A stretch of DNA of 64,000 nucleotides, from assembly GCF_963678635.1 (NCBI RefSeq), contig NC_087066.1, forward strand, positions 38,883,755-38,947,754, written 5' to 3'. The DNA is from Symsagittifera roscoffensis. Taxonomy: Eukaryota > Xenacoelomorpha > Acoela > Convolutidae. A program made the position numbers and the translations under genes. Of this stretch, positions 35,926-49,551 are shown in pieces. Under the pieces are notes generated by a model. That model was not told where the DNA came from, made no database searches, and saw only the letters and a program-made list of their open reading frames with translations. Position 1 is the first letter of the stretch, and each line of letters starts with the position of its first letter.

Positions 35926-38900
35926 TCAAGTAATGATAGCAAGGAAAAGAACACCTTTGAGTGGAACAAGACGATGTTTCTGAAAACATTGGATCAGGAG
36001 GGGTGGTAAAAGTCCTTGATCGAGTTCAACCAGAAGTTGGAGCGAAACGTGGATGTCGAATAATTTAAGGAGGAATTGTGGTGCATTGTGGTGGAATTCA
36101 GAGAGCCTATCTTGATGGGAACTAGACAAGATAAAGAAGCGAATGAAGAATTGCTTAGCAAGATGATTCATATACGAAAGACGAGGCCGAATTTTGAACC
36201 CAGATCCTAGCTCTATGCTAAAAAAGAAAAATGAAAGTTAAGACTAAAGTTGATGACAAGGATAAACCTATTATTATAGCTTAAAAAATTATTATACCTA
36301 AGACAAGAGAAGGGGGAGGCAAGAGTCGGATGAAGAGGGTCTAGAAAAGGAGGCAGCTTCGGTTATGATCGTGACTACACCCTTGAATAAAGAGTCGAGG
36401 TCAAGAAAGAGGTAACGAAAGGTAGAGGAAGAGTCTTCTTCAGCGGATGCGAACTTGAAAGTGACGGCTCTAATTATTCTGGCCAGTTGGAAGACTGCAG
36501 CTTACAAAGACAACTCGAAGTCGAGGAGGTTGGCGGAAGTAATAGAGGAGATGGAGGCTACACCTGGCTCAAGAAACAGAAGAACACTTTACGCCTCAAA
36601 GGGTGAAGACAAAGAGAGGTTCCACCAGTGGGCAGATATGGGAAGTGGATATTGGCAAGGAGTGGATCTCGAGTCAAAACCAGAACGTTGGAGGACAAAT
36701 TACGAGTGATCTTCTTGAGAAAGGATTAACAAGGAAAACTGCTCGCTCCTGGTGGATAGCTTTGGATACGATGAAAGAGTTAAAAAACTGTCTGAAAAAA
36801 CTGGATCGCGGAGTGTCTAGAAAGCGCCGAAGTTGTGCCACGCAGCAAAAAGCAGAAGTGAACAAACTGGAACTGAGAAGCCAAGTGGGACGAACGTGGG
36901 AGGAACGATTGTTGGAGTACTTCGAAAACGAGATGAGAGCACCCTCATCACTCCAGCCTCTGATCGCCTGATGGCAAATACTTTTACATGGACGGCGGGA
37001 CAGTTATTGTTTCTGTTAGTGCCTGGCTGGAGTGGCGTTGGAAGATCTGACTTCATGTGACAAATTAAAGTTGGGCGATAAAGGCCTTCATGTGTAACAA
37101 ATGCTGTAGTATATTACTCGAGACGACTCGAGGTTGAGTCCTGCAAGGAGAAGGGATGCCACCTGTTTCTTGAGATGGATCATGTCAGTGATACCTGATG
37201 CTGCACCTCAGGCTTTCTATCAGAAAGCGGCAAAGAATAGGGCATTGGAGAATAGGGTCTCGAGCGTCATCTTTGTATCAATTTGTATCAAAATACCGGG
37301 ATTAAAAAATAAGGTGATTCCACGCACCCTCTTGAGAATCGTGCGAAGATTGACAAAATCAGGAGGTTCTCAAACCAGAAATTTGATATCAATCATGACT
37401 TACATCGTGCCCTGCCGTGACGGAAGAGTTTTTGAAACCCACGAAGCGCGGGAAATATCAGTACGTTTCTAGCGTCATGAGAATATCAAATAATCCCTTC
37501 CTGAGCACACAGGCAGGAGCTTTGAAGATGAATTTCGGGGTCACAGAATTGCAGAAGTCTTGGTCAGAAAGATAAATGAAAATCACACGACTGAAAGAGA
37601 AAAACCGAGCCTAGATTTAATTCTTCAGAAGGGACCCGAGGTCATCTGCGTGCCACGTTATGAAAGGAGGGTAAAATTGAGTTTAAGGGGCGATGGTAAC
37701 AGTTTGGAAGTTATTGAGAACTTCTTCGTGCACGCATCCTCAAGCGAAGTTGAATGAAGAAGTCACGGAATGGATGAGATTGTCACAAGGGAAAGATGAG
37801 GATCTTGGGACCTTGAATATGATACACAAACTGATTTTACCTCATCGAGAAGAGTCTGAAGAGACGACGGATAAGTCCAGAAACAAACCACTGAAGAAGA
37901 TGGAGCCAGGCACTTGTCTTGGTTTGGCAACTGGAGATGGAGGACACTCTTGTGATCGGCGATCTTGCTTGAGGATACGGTCGTTTCAGAGGACAGATTT
38001 AGCTACGTGGTTTAGTGACGTTACAGAGACAGAAAAAAAAGCGAGGTGCAGATAATAGCCGACTGCTATGCGAATACCACGGTGAATTTGGCGACGGCAC
38101 TAAGGTTTTTCTCCGGAGCAGTATTTTAACAAATAGATACTTTACATTTCACTGTCTACCACAGACTGTGTGGTATCCGGAGAAGTCAAACCTCTGCTTG
38201 ATATGGGATGTTGAGGAGATTTGGGCGATAAAACTGCCAAGTCATCAACAAAAGGTCACTGTCTTCGTGGTTAGCTCAATGCTGGCAATGTGATGGATTG
38301 AGGAGAACGTAACGATGTATCGGTAGTCGAAAGCAGCAACCGTGGAGGCAATACAGCCTATTGATTATAGCAGGGGACTTGAGTTGTTTGAGACTGCCAG
38401 CAAGATTTTTGCTGTACCTATGGAAGTGAAACTCGTATGGATTCGAATACGGTTTTTCTCGTGGTTCAGAGCGACATTGACTTCTTGGCTGTATGCGTTG
38501 ATGAAAAACCACATAGAGAAGAATCAGAAGGAGTATCGTCACTTACTGGCAAAGATAGGGCCGAAAGCTTTCAAGAGACCACCGCTCGCCCATCGCAACG
38601 GAATAACTACGGAATGAAAGCGGGTTGGTAAGGTGTCTAGAGATAATTTAAAAGCCAGGGAGTCGATACTGGAGGAAGACATAGCAAAGAATATGAGCTT
38701 GAGCTTTTATCACTCCTTTTGCTTGAACAGGGAGCCCAAAGAGAAGAAGCTACCTAACCATCCAAGAAAATTACAAGAGCAGAGGGAATGGATGAGGGCC
38801 TATGAAAAACTGAATGCATGGGAGGAGATCGGGATTAGTTCTGATGACAAATAAAAGTTGACGAGGCAGATCACGGTATCGAGCGCATATGGACCTAGTA

Positions 38901-38998
38901 CTTCTAAGACCGGGGACGAACTAAGCTGGGTACTTTGGATGGGTTCTTGAGTCTTGAGCAGGAAAGGAATTGGGACTTGAGTGTGAACTCAGATGAAA
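35926..38998 (+). pseudogene. 3' part of the gag-like ORF (right-arm copy)
   Basis: Plus-strand counterpart of the left-arm 16698-19773 coding remnants, sharing frame breaks. Open stretches include 36603-36971, 37134-37472, 37693-38055 and 38342-38617 (ending KEYRHLLAKIGPKAF). It is cut at its 5' side by the gap. No SGNH part is present, as that lies inward of the arm on the left. Confidence 0.6.
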
Positions 38999-40152
38999 TT
39001 TGAAGGAACGGAAAAAATTTTTAACATACAAACTAATGTTATCTAAGATAGTATATCTAATTATCTATCAAAATTTAGCATGACCGTTTTTTTACTGGGT
39101 TGAACAAAAAAAATTTAAGAAAAATAGCTTATAAAGCTGAAATCCAGGGTGCAGTTGGCTGAAGATTTTGATTGCTGTTTAGCTATAGAGTGACAATTTT
39201 TTATGGCTGTGAATTTTGGGGATGTTGATGAGATTGAATCTGCTGCAATTTTTTTTAAAATGACCACTGGCATTGTATCTTGAGACACACTCGATAATCT
39301 GGAAGCTCACTGACATGACGACAACGCGCGATGAGGACCTCGATCTTGAGTCCGGGTAGTAAGTACCAGTCGGTCATATTTGGAAATCCGACCTTGATTT
39401 GGAAGTTTGGCCTTGAATTTGGGGAAAAAGTAGTTTGTTTTTGAAAATTCGAATCGACCATGCCATGCTCAAGCTGCTGTTAACAACTGGAAATCAGCTC
39501 TTATTTTAGTCAGAAGACTCAAATCAGAGTTGCGGAAAAATCGATAAAAATCAGACTAGAGTAAAATTGCTGTTCGCAATTTTACTGAAATCAACAACTC
39601 GAGTGCAGCTGTCTTGTTCCTGACAGAGGTATTCGCGAATTCATACGAGATTACCATCGCTGGGCGAGAGAAAACCTTGATTGGGCAGGCAGAAGAGTTG
39701 AGCTGCCCAATGATTCAGAAAACTAAACTTCTCGATTTGAAAGTACTTATTACAAAAATTTTCTAGAATTGCTTTACTTATTTTTTTAAACTGAATCTAG
39801 AGTCGCGTCACTATGTGAGTACTTGGTTTAACTTCCTGAGTACATTCTAAGTGATTATGTTGAGATAAGGGGAGTTTTAGGTTGATCCATCTGAAATAGA
39901 ACAAAGATCCACTGTCCAAAAAAACTATTGGTACTCTAGAGCTTCCAACCCTGTTTTTAATGGCGTTGGCATATTTTGGGTATTTAGAGACCTGGTCATG
40001 GGGACATTCTTGTTTCTAGAGTGGATGGTTAACTTGGTAGTGTCATTAAAACACCATTTTGTAGTCTCCTGTTTTAAGCGAACCGAATTGGTTCCGACTG
40101 AGTGACGTATAAAAGCACGAGAGATAGTGTTACTGACCCTCGAGCATATGGT

Positions 40153-40493
40153 TATAGGGCCTATTTTTCATAACCTCATACGTGGCAGAAGTAGGCGACT
40201 GTTACAGTTTGTTCCTTCATCATGCAAAAACTAACCCCCTTATCAAAAGGCACCTCCACTAACCCATTATCTTTGAGTTATTTCCTCGTTTTTCCAACGG
40301 CTTTGTCTCTTGGGGTTTGCCTTAGTTTTCTGCATATGCCTTTGCCTGAAGGTTTTTAGTTTTTCAATTGTGAGGTAAAAACGTCGATATCAGCCAAAAA
40401 ACGCCTTTCCCTAACTTTGCCTCTAATTGGATACATCGGACCCATTGACAGTAATTCATGTACCCATCCAGGCAGTTCAATGTTATCAAGCAC
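40153..40493 (-). pseudogene. Penelope-like RT fragment (right-arm copy)
   Basis: Inverted counterpart of 15200-15540, same motifs on the minus strand. A further copy is at about 45261-45601 in tandem unit B. Confidence 0.4.
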
Positions 40494-40902
40494 CTAAAAT
40501 GATCGCTCAGAGTCAAGAGGTTTATCTTGTCTCACGGACAATTTTTCTATTTTTTTATTGGTCTTGTAATGCTGACTTTAAGCTTGCATACACTTGACGC
40601 CTCACAGAACGGAAAATGGATGTCCATCACTCTTCGTTGATTTCTTTCTGCACCAGCGGTCGGGCATTCAATACCGTTTCCTCATACCTTTCCCGATCCT
40701 CATTAGCCTTAGACGTTTTAGTCCTTAATTGTTTTAGTTGAAAATTATGCACAGCTTGATCCAAAAAAAAACGTTCTCGGGGGCCCTAAACTTCAAAAAG
40801 TCTGGTAATAGATCGTTTTTCAGAGATTTTCTCAGAAACTTCACTCTATTTACAAATACTTGAATTTTCTTTAGAAAAAATTTAAAAAGTCTAGAACAAT
40901 TT

Positions 40903-41240
40903 TCCGAGTTTAATTTCACTGTAAAGATATTAATTGATAACGGATTTATCACCCTGCCTTATGGCACACCTTTTTTAACTTCTGCCAGATTTATTGATAT
41001 CAAATTTTTGAGCGTTCCGGCATACTTCATCTGGAGGTAACGAGTACGCTCGGACGGTAAATGTCCTAGTAAGGAATCTGACAGGACATTCTTCTTTCTC
41101 GAGCGTAAAATAATTTTCTTTTGAAACAATGCCGGAGTTTTGCATATCTTTTGTCGGCTTAGTTGCCATGTCGTAATATTGTGCTTTTCTTTTGCTGTAC
41201 AGACTTTATAATAGAATTCTCTTGAGTGGTTTGAATTCAA
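40903..41240 (-). pseudogene. LINE reverse-transcriptase fragment (right-arm copy)
   Basis: Inverted-arm counterpart of 14458-14790 with the same GVPQG block. A third copy lies in the tandem-duplicated unit at 46011-46348. Confidence 0.6.
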
Positions 41241-41871
41241 ACCTTGATTTCTTAATGTTTTTTTTTGGTTGTTGTTTTTAGGCTAAACATTGGTAAAAAA
41301 AGAGGTCAATTGAAATGGGCTCTTCCGTCGTGCGACGGTACGAGCACAGGTTGGATAGAGCCGTACTAACGCTATTTAAATTCATCGGCAAAATTTTATG
41401 AATAAATCAAAACAATTTTATGGCATCCAATCCAGAAAATTTTCAATTAAAACCTACCCTCCTCGATTCTAGCACAGATAGAATTGTCTATATTGGATAT
41501 ATTTTTAGGATTTTTGCACCCCCTAAGGCAGAGGGTTGCACTCCTCAGAAGTGCAAAATTTATTTTTGTTCTCATAAAGTTTATTGTGACCGAGTATGAT
41601 TCGTTCTGGACGGAAGAGCCTGGTGCTGCACCTCCGGTACACGCGAAAATTAGTGGAACAAAGCTGCTGTGTTCCACATCCAGAATTCTTTGTTGGTATT
41701 TTAATGCTTTGACTTTGTCATGATATTTGTATGCGTCAGATATAGTTTTAGGGCAGAATTTAGCATGGGGGTTGAAAGTTCTTACATCGAAAAAGGTTCG
41801 GCCGAATCGGCTTCCCCACGGTCCATTTTCCTTGATGTCAATGCGAGCGTCATCTTTTAGTCAACTGGAAC

Positions 41872-44360
41872 TGACCGCAGAAACAGCAAAATAATGCAAC
41901 TTTAACGTCGCTGGGGAACACGCAGCGGGTTCTTATAGGTTCCTTACAGGTTTCTATAGCCTGGTCGACATGCCAGCGGAGTTTCAAAAAGCTATGGACC
42001 GTGCTATAAACAACAAAAAAAAGGTTTTTTTTTTGGATTATATCCTAATAGTGTCCAGGGGTACAGAGTCAGAGCATAAAAAAGTGAAAGTAGACGTATT
42101 AGAAAAACTGGAACAAGAAAACATATCCTTCAAATTGTCGACGTGTGTGAATTTTTCATGATTGAGGTGAACTGGCAGAAAGAGGGGTCACACCTAAAAT
42201 TATGAAAATGGAAGCAATATTGAATCTGGATCATCCAAAATTTAAAGAAATAGAAAAGACTTTGAAAAATTTGAATGGGGGACAGAACACCGGAGAATAT
42301 TTGAGAAAAATAAAAATGCATAACAAAATTAAACTATCACGATCCATCAAAAGAAACACAGGTAAAGTTGACGCTAGCCATATTGGCTTAGGAGCGTACC
42401 CGAAGCAAAAATGGGGGGAGGTGGTTTGGATTCCCATCTCACTTGTTTCCCGATAATATAAAAGTTAGGAGAAAAAATACTCCACAAATGAATCGAAACT
42501 ACTTGCAGTTGTCTGGCCGGTGGATCAATTTAAATCGTAAATCATTGACATCTTAAAGCATTGACGATCATAAAGCATTGACATCAACTTAAAAAGGCAA
42601 TTGCTCAAACAAAATTTACCAATAACGGTTAACTCGCTGCGTAGATAGGCTACTACCATAATAATTTAAAATGGTACAAATTCCAGACGAAGACATGGAT
42701 ATCGTCAAATATTTATCAAGAGAGCCAAACGGCAATCCGTGGCCAGAATCAGTATAAGATTTAAAAAAAGTTTGTAGAAACCTCAATTAAAGTTTTTACA
42801 AGGCTTTCGAATGTTTAAACAGTCAGCTTAGCGATAGATCCATCAAGGCTCGACCGGGAAGATAATTTTTTTTAGAATATTCCGAGCTTCAAAATGAAAT
42901 GAATACACGTATTAGGTCCAAGCACGGTTGCCATAGCAACCAAAACGGTCCAAATATAGCAAAGCTTGACCGGAACGAAAACGTTCCACACTCACGACTC
43001 TCAATTTTGCCCAAGAAGAGTTTATATATTTCTCTAGTTCAATTCAGTCGGTTCACTCAATTCAGAAAAATATATTCAAAACGAATTGGAAAGCGAAAAA
43101 AAACAAAAGCAAATGGTCAGGATCGATGACAAGGAAAAACCCACAAAAAAGGGCAAGCGTCAACGAGGAGGGGGTGACCGAGACAACGTTTCAACGGACA
43201 CGTAAGATCAAAACAGGAGCAGTGAATAGATCGGCTTCTGAGAGTTCAGAGGAAGAAACTGCACGAGCAGTAACTGAAAGGAGGACACCACAGGTCAGAA
43301 GATTTCTGGTCGTTCTCAGACTTGATCAGCCAAGATGTAGAATATCATCCGAGGCTGGAGGCAACTGGAGGTAGACACAAAAATTTTGACAAGTTTTCCA
43401 AGGAACAGCGGGGACAAGAATGAATCCGGAATAAAGGCAATCATAGAAGTGGGTGAGCCACAATTCTAGGAGGGAGGAATTCAAGAAGACTGAGCAGCTG
43501 GGAGACGTCGGACTCATTAGCTTCACAAAGTTTTTTAATAAGAATTTCCAAGGATGTGTGAAAGGTCCGACTACGACGGGTCATAGAATGAAAAGGTTGA
43601 GCTCGATTCGAACTAATGGGCTCATATACGATTCCACTTTGGAATCAACTGTCAGTCATTAACCACTGCCTTCTGGGACAACTTACACCCGCCTTATTGA
43701 AGACAATTCACTGAAGTCATCCGGGGCAGGGGGCTATGCTTGATGTCTCAAACTCATTGGGGTTGCCCACATGCATCAAGACATCATCAGTTTAGCCGAA
43801 AAGTGTAGAAAATGCACTAGATACGGTAAGAATGCTATTTATGTTATTCCAAAAACTTCTGCCAAACCTCTTCCGCTGCTCACGCAGCCCAAACAAGAAA
43901 TCTAATTGGACTTGGCCGGTCCCTTAGAAGTTCATAAAGAAAAAAATGTACATGCTGGTAGCAATAGATCGAAACTCTAATTTTCCATTAGTCGAAGTCA
44001 CAAAAACAGCAGAGCATAAATCTTCGATAAAACTTTTTGTCACCTACATTGATACACATGGACACCCGAATCAATGAAAACAGATCAATTTTCGGAGTTT
44101 AAAAGAAAGCGATAAAAGATTCTGGCAAGACAATATCACGGAACCAAACTCGGTTCAGTGGGCAATCATTGCAGTTGGGGGCTGGTAGAAAGAACTATCC
44201 AAACGATAAAGAGAAGACTCGGTATCGTGTTCTTAGAAGAAAACGTAACTTCCGAAAAACTCTGCGTTTTCACGATCATTCGAGACAAGAGATGGACAAA
44301 ACAAAAAACAATTAAAATATCACAATTCGAGGCATATTTTGACCGACTTCCCTAAACCGA
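41872..44360 (+). pseudogene. Gypsy-like pol (RT, RNase H, integrase), unit A
   Basis: RT palm: FYSLVDMPAEFQKAMDRAI then VFFLDYILIVSRG (the FLDD box is FLDY, so inactive) and KLEQENISFKLSTC. RNase H: VDASHIGLGAYPKQKWGEVV, ...PISLVSR, KLLAVVWPVDQF, and a DHKAL-type tail. Integrase: MHQDIISLAEKCRKCTRYGK, IPKTSAKPLPLLTQP, then a stop before LDLAGPL (first Asp), VAIDRNS, KTDQ (second Asp) and GLVERTIQTIKRRLG with the Glu box intact, ending ISQFEAYFDRLP. A lysine-rich stretch (42899-43400) between RNase H and integrase is of unclear origin. The 5' RT fingers, protease and gag are missing because the element is cut at the inverted-repeat border. Confidence 0.8.
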
Positions 44361-46010
44361 GCTTAAAATCATAAGGTATAATTCTTATTAAACTCTGAAC
44401 CTTTGGAAAGCATCATTTTGAGATATCAGCGCTCACAGCCATGACGACAACGCGCGATGAGGACCTCGATCTTGAGTCCGGGTAGTATGTACCTGTCGGT
44501 CATATTTGGAAATCCGACCTTCATTTGGAAGTTTGGCCTTGAATTTGGGGAAAAAGTAGTTTGTTTTTGAAAATTCTCAAGCTGCCGTTAACAACTGGAA
44601 ATCAGCTCTTATTTTAGTCAGAAGACTCAAATCAGAGTTGCGGAAAAATCGATAAAAATCAGACTAGAGTAAAATTGCTGTTCGCAATTTTACTGAAATC
44701 AACAACTCGAGTGCAGCTGTCTTGTTCCTGACAGAGGTATTCGCGAATTCATACGAGATTACCATCGCTGGGCGAGAGAAAACCTTGATTGGGCAGGCAG
44801 AAGAGTTGAGCTGCCCAATGATTCAGAAAACTAAACTTCTCGATTTGAAAGTACTTATTACAAAAATTTTCTAGAATTGCTTTACTTATTTTTTTAAACT
44901 GAATCTAGAGTCGCGTCACTATGTGAGTACTTGGTTTAACTTCCTGAGTACATTCTAAGTGATTATGTTGAGATAAGGGGAGTTTTAGGTTGATCCATCT
45001 GAAATAGAACAAAGATCCACTGTCCAAAAAAACTATTGGTACTTTAGAGCTTCCAACCCTGTTTTTAATGGCGTTGGCATATTTTGGGTATTTAGAGACC
45101 TGGTCATGGGGACATTCTTGTTTCTAGAGTGGATGGTTAACTTGGTAGTGGTCATTAAAACACCATTTTGTAGTCTCCTGTTTTAAGCGAACCGAATTGG
45201 TTCCGACTGAGTGACGTATAAAAGCACGAGAGATAGTGTTACTGACCCTCGAGCATATGGTTATAGGGCCTATTTTTCATAACCTCATACGTGGCAGAAG
45301 TAGGCGACTGTTACAGTTTGTTCCTTCATCATGCAAAAACTAACCCCCTTATCAAAAGGCACCTCCACTAACCCATTATCTTTGAGTTATTTCCTCGTTT
45401 TTCCAACGGCTTTGTCTCTTGGGGTTTGCCTTAGTTTTCTGCATATGCCTTTGCCTGAAGGTTTTTAGTTTTTCAATTGTGAGGTAAAAACGTCGATATC
45501 AGCCAAAAAACGCCTTTCCCTAACTTTGCCTCTAATTGGATACATCGGACCCATTGACAGTAATTCATGTACCCATCCAGGCAGTTCAATGTTATCAAGC
45601 ACCTAAAATGATCGCTCAGAGTCAAGAGGTTTATCTTGTCTCACGGACAATTTTTCTATTTTTTTATTGGTCTTGTAATGCTGACTTTAAGCTTGCATAC
45701 ACTTGACGCCTCACAGAACGGAAAATGGATGTCCATCACTCTTCGTTGATTTCTTTCTGCACCAGCGGTCGGGCATTCAATACCGTTTCCTCATACCTTT
45801 CCCGATCCTCATTAGCCTTAGACGTTTTAGTCCTTAATTGTTTTAGTTGAAAATTATGCACAACTTGATCCAAAAAAAACGTTCTCGGGGGCCCTAAACT
45901 TCAAAAAGTCTGGTAATAGATCGTTTTTCAGAGATTTTCTCAGAAACTTCACTCTATTTACAAATACTTGAATTTTCTTTAGAAAAAATTTAAAAAGTCT
46001 AGAACATTTT

Positions 46011-46398
46011 TCCGAGTTTAATTTCACTGTAAAATATTAATTGATAACGGATTTATCACCCTGCCTTGTGGCACACCTTTTTTAACTTCTGCCAGATTTA
46101 TTGATATCAAATTTTTGAGCGTTCCGGCATACTTCATCTGGAGGTAACGAGTACGCTCGGACGGTAAATGTCCTAGTAAGGAATCTGACAGGACATTCTT
46201 CTTTCTCGAGCGTAAAATAATTTTCTTTTGAAACAATGCCGGAGTTTTGCATATCTTTTGTCGGCTTAGTTGCCATGTCGTAATATTGTGCTTTTCTTTT
46301 GCTGTACAGACTTTATAATAGAATTCTCTTGAGTGGTTTGAATTCAAACCTTGATTTCTTAATTTTTTTTTATTGGTTGTTGTTTTTAGGCTAAACAT
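46011..46398 (-). pseudogene. LINE reverse-transcriptase fragment (tandem copy B)
   Basis: Copy of the same fragment in the second 5.1-kb tandem unit. Here the frame is open for 124 codons and keeps EVKKGVPQGRVINPLSINI. Confidence 0.6.
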
Positions 46399-46979
46399 TG
46401 GTAAAAAAAGAGGTCAATTGAAATGGGCTCTTCCGTCATGCGACGGTACGAGCACAGGTTGGATAGAGCCGTACTAACGCTATATAAATTCATCGGCAAA
46501 ATTTTATGAATAAATCAAAACAATTTTAATGCATCCAATCCAGAGAATTTTCAATTAAAACCTACCCTCCTCGATTCTAGCACAGATAGAATTGTCTATA
46601 TTGGATATATTTTTAGGATTTTTGCACCCCCTAAGGCAGAGGGTTGCACTCCTCAGAAGTGCAAAATTTATTTTTGTTCTCATAAAGTTTATTGTGACCG
46701 AGTATGATTCGTTCTGGACGGAAGAGCCTGGTGCTGCACCTCCGGTACACGCGAAAATTAGTGGAACAAAGCTGCTGTGTTCCACATCCAGAATTCTTTG
46801 TTGGTATTTTAATGCTTTGACTTTGTCATGATATTTGTATGCGTCAGATATAGTTTTAGGGCAGAATTTAGCATGGGGGTTGAAAGTTCTTACATCGAAA
46901 AAGGTTCGGCCGAATCGGCTTCCCCAGGGTCCATTTTCCTTGATGTCAATGCGAGCGTCATCTTTTAGTCAACTGGAAC

Positions 46980-49467
46980 TGACCGCAGAAACAGCAAAAT
47001 AATGCAACTTTAACGTCGCTGGGGAACACGCAGCGGGTTCTTATAGGTTCCTTACAGGTTTCTATAGCCTGGTCGACATGCCAGCGGAGTTTCAAAAAGC
47101 TATGGACCGTGCTATAAACAACAAAAAAAACGTTTTTTTTTTGGATTATATCCTAATAGTGTCCAAGGGTACAGAGTAAGAGCATAAAAAAGTGAAAGTA
47201 GACGTATTAGAAAAACTGGAACAAGAAAACATATCCTTCAAATTGTCGACGTGTGTGAATTTTTCATGATTGAGGTGAACTGGCAGAAAGAGGGGTCACA
47301 CCTAAAATTATGAAAATGGAAGCAATATTGAATCTGGATCATCCAAAATTTAAAGAAATAGAAAAGACTTTGAAAAATTTGAATGGGGGACAGAACACCG
47401 GAGAATATTTGAGAAAAATAAAAATGCATAACAAAATTAAACTATCACGATCCATCAAAAGAAACACAGGTAAAGTTGACGCTAGCCATATTGGCTTAGG
47501 AGCGTACCCGAAGCAAAAATGGGGGGAGGTGGTTTGGATTCCCATCTCACTTGTTTCCCGATAATATAAAAGTTAGGAGAAAAAATACTCCACAAATGAA
47601 TCGAAACTACTTGCAGTTGTCTGGCCGGTGGATCAATTTAAATCGTAAATCATTGACATCTTAAAGCATTGACGATCATAAAGCATTGACATCAACTTAA
47701 AAAGGCAATTGCTCAAACAAAATTTACCAATAACGGTTAACTCGCTGCGTAGATAGGCTACTACCATAATAATTTAAAATGGTACAAATTCCAGACGAAG
47801 ACATGGATATCGTCAAATATTTATCAAGAGAGCCAAACGGCAATCCGTGGCCAGAATCAGTATAAGATTTAAAAAAAGTTTGTAGAAACCTCAATTAAAG
47901 TTTTTACAAGGCTTTCGAATGTTTAAACAGTCAGCTTAGCGATAGATCCATCAAGGCTCGACCGGGAAGATAATTTTTTTAGAATATTCCGAGCTTCAAA
48001 ATGAAATGAATACACGTATTAGGTCCAAGCACGGTTGCCATAGCAACCAAAACGGTCCAAATATAGCAAAGTTTGACCAGAACGAAAACGTTCCACACTC
48101 ACGACTCTCAATTTTGCCCAAGAAGAGTTTATATATTTCTCTAGTTCAATTCAGTCAGTTCACTCAATTCAGAAAAATATATTCAAAACGAATTGGAAAG
48201 CGAAAAAAAACAAAAGCAAATGGTCAGGATCGATGACAAGGAAAAACCCACAAGAAAGGGCAAGCGTCAACGAGGAGGGGGTGACCGAGACAACGTTTCA
48301 ACGGACACGTAAGATCAAAACAGGAGCAGTGAATAGATCGGCTTCTGAGAGTTCAGAGGAAGAAACTGCACGAGCAGTAACTGAAAGGAGGACACCACAG
48401 GTCAGAAGATTTCTGGTCGTTCTCAGACTTGATCAGCCAAGATGTAGAATATCATCCGGGGCTGGAGGCAACTGGAGGTAGCCACAAAAAATTTGACAAG
48501 TTTTCCAAGGAACAGCGGGGACAAGAATGAGTCCGGAACAAAGGCAATCATAGAAGTGGGTGAGCCACAATTCTAGGAGGGAGGAATTCAAGAAGACTGA
48601 GCAGCTGGGAGACGTCGGACTCATTAGCTTCACAAAGTTTTTTAATAAGAATTTCCAAGGATGTGTGAAAGGTCCGACTACGACGGGTCATAGAATGAAA
48701 AGGTTGAGCTCGATTCGAACTAATGGGCTCATATACGATTCCACTTTGGAATCAACTGTCAGTCATTGACCACTGCCTACTGGGACAACTTACACCCGCC
48801 TTATTGAAGACAATTCACTGAAGTCATCCGGGGCAGGAGGCTATGCTTGATGTCTCAAACTCATTGGGGTTGCCCACATGCATCAAGACATCATCAGTTT
48901 AGCCGAAAAGTGTAGAAAATGCACTAGATACGGTAAGAATGCTATTTATGTTATTCCGAAAACTTCTGCCAAACCTCTTCCGCTGCTCACGCAGCCCAAA
49001 CAAGAAATCTAATTGGACTTGGCCGGTCCCTTAGAAGTTCATAAAGAAAAAAATGTACATGCTGGTAGCAATAGATCGAAACTCTAAATTTCCATTAGTC
49101 GAAGTCACAAAAACAGCAGAGCATAAATCTTCGATAAAACTTTTTGTCACCTACATTGATACACATGGACACCCGAATCAATGAAAACAGATCAATTTTC
49201 GGAGTTTAAAAGAAAGCGATAAAAGATTCTGGCAAGACAATATCACGGAACCAAACTCGGTTCAGTGGGCAATCATTGCAGTTGCGGGCTGGTAGAAAGA
49301 ACTATCCAAACGATAAAGAGAAGACTCGGTATCGTGTTCTTAGAAGAAAACGTAACTTCCGAAAAATTCTGCATTTTCACGATCATTCGAGACAAGAGAT
49401 GGACAAAACAAAAAACAATTAAAATATCACAATTCGAGGCATATTTTGACCGACTTCCCTAAACCGA
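46980..49467 (+). pseudogene. Gypsy-like pol, unit B
   Basis: Same domains as unit A. The RT box has an additional frameshift (poly-T run of 47130-47145), and GLVERTIQTIKRRLG is kept (49286 onward). The sequence continues past the unit end into the downstream part of the element. Confidence 0.8.
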
Positions 49468-49551
49468 GTTGAAAATCATAAGGTATAAGTTCTTATTAAA
49501 CTCTGAACCTTTGGACAAGCATCATTTCGAGATGTCAGCGCTCACAGCCAG

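Larger units (their letters stand above)
35925..41856 (-). repeat. Right arm of the ~5.93-kb inverted repeat
   Basis: Inverted counterpart of 13837-19773. It starts exactly at the end of the 200-N gap and ends at 41856, where the homology stops abruptly and a Gypsy-like pol begins. Its inner extent is unknown because of the gap. Confidence 0.93.
39315..44440 (+). repeat. 5.1-kb tandem duplication, unit A
   Basis: Unit A starts at CATGACGACAACGCGCGATG and ends at GCGCTCACAGC (44440); unit B repeats it at once. It contains the outer 2.5 kb of the right inverted-repeat arm and then a Gypsy-like pol in plus orientation. Landmarks recur at +5108, after a 19-bp deletion in unit B near its start. 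Confidence 0.95.
44441..49551 (+). repeat. 5.1-kb tandem duplication, unit B
   Basis: Second copy, about 99% identical by eye. Both units contain the arm/Gypsy junction (41856/41857 and 46964/46965), so the junction formed before the tandem duplication. At its right end unit B, unlike A, continues into the next part of the Gypsy-like element. Confidence 0.95.

Noticed and set aside
13837-41856. Inverted arms as terminal repeats of one giant transposon
   Set aside because: The arms themselves hold pieces of several unrelated elements and the left border lies inside a continuing ORF, so they are not element termini.
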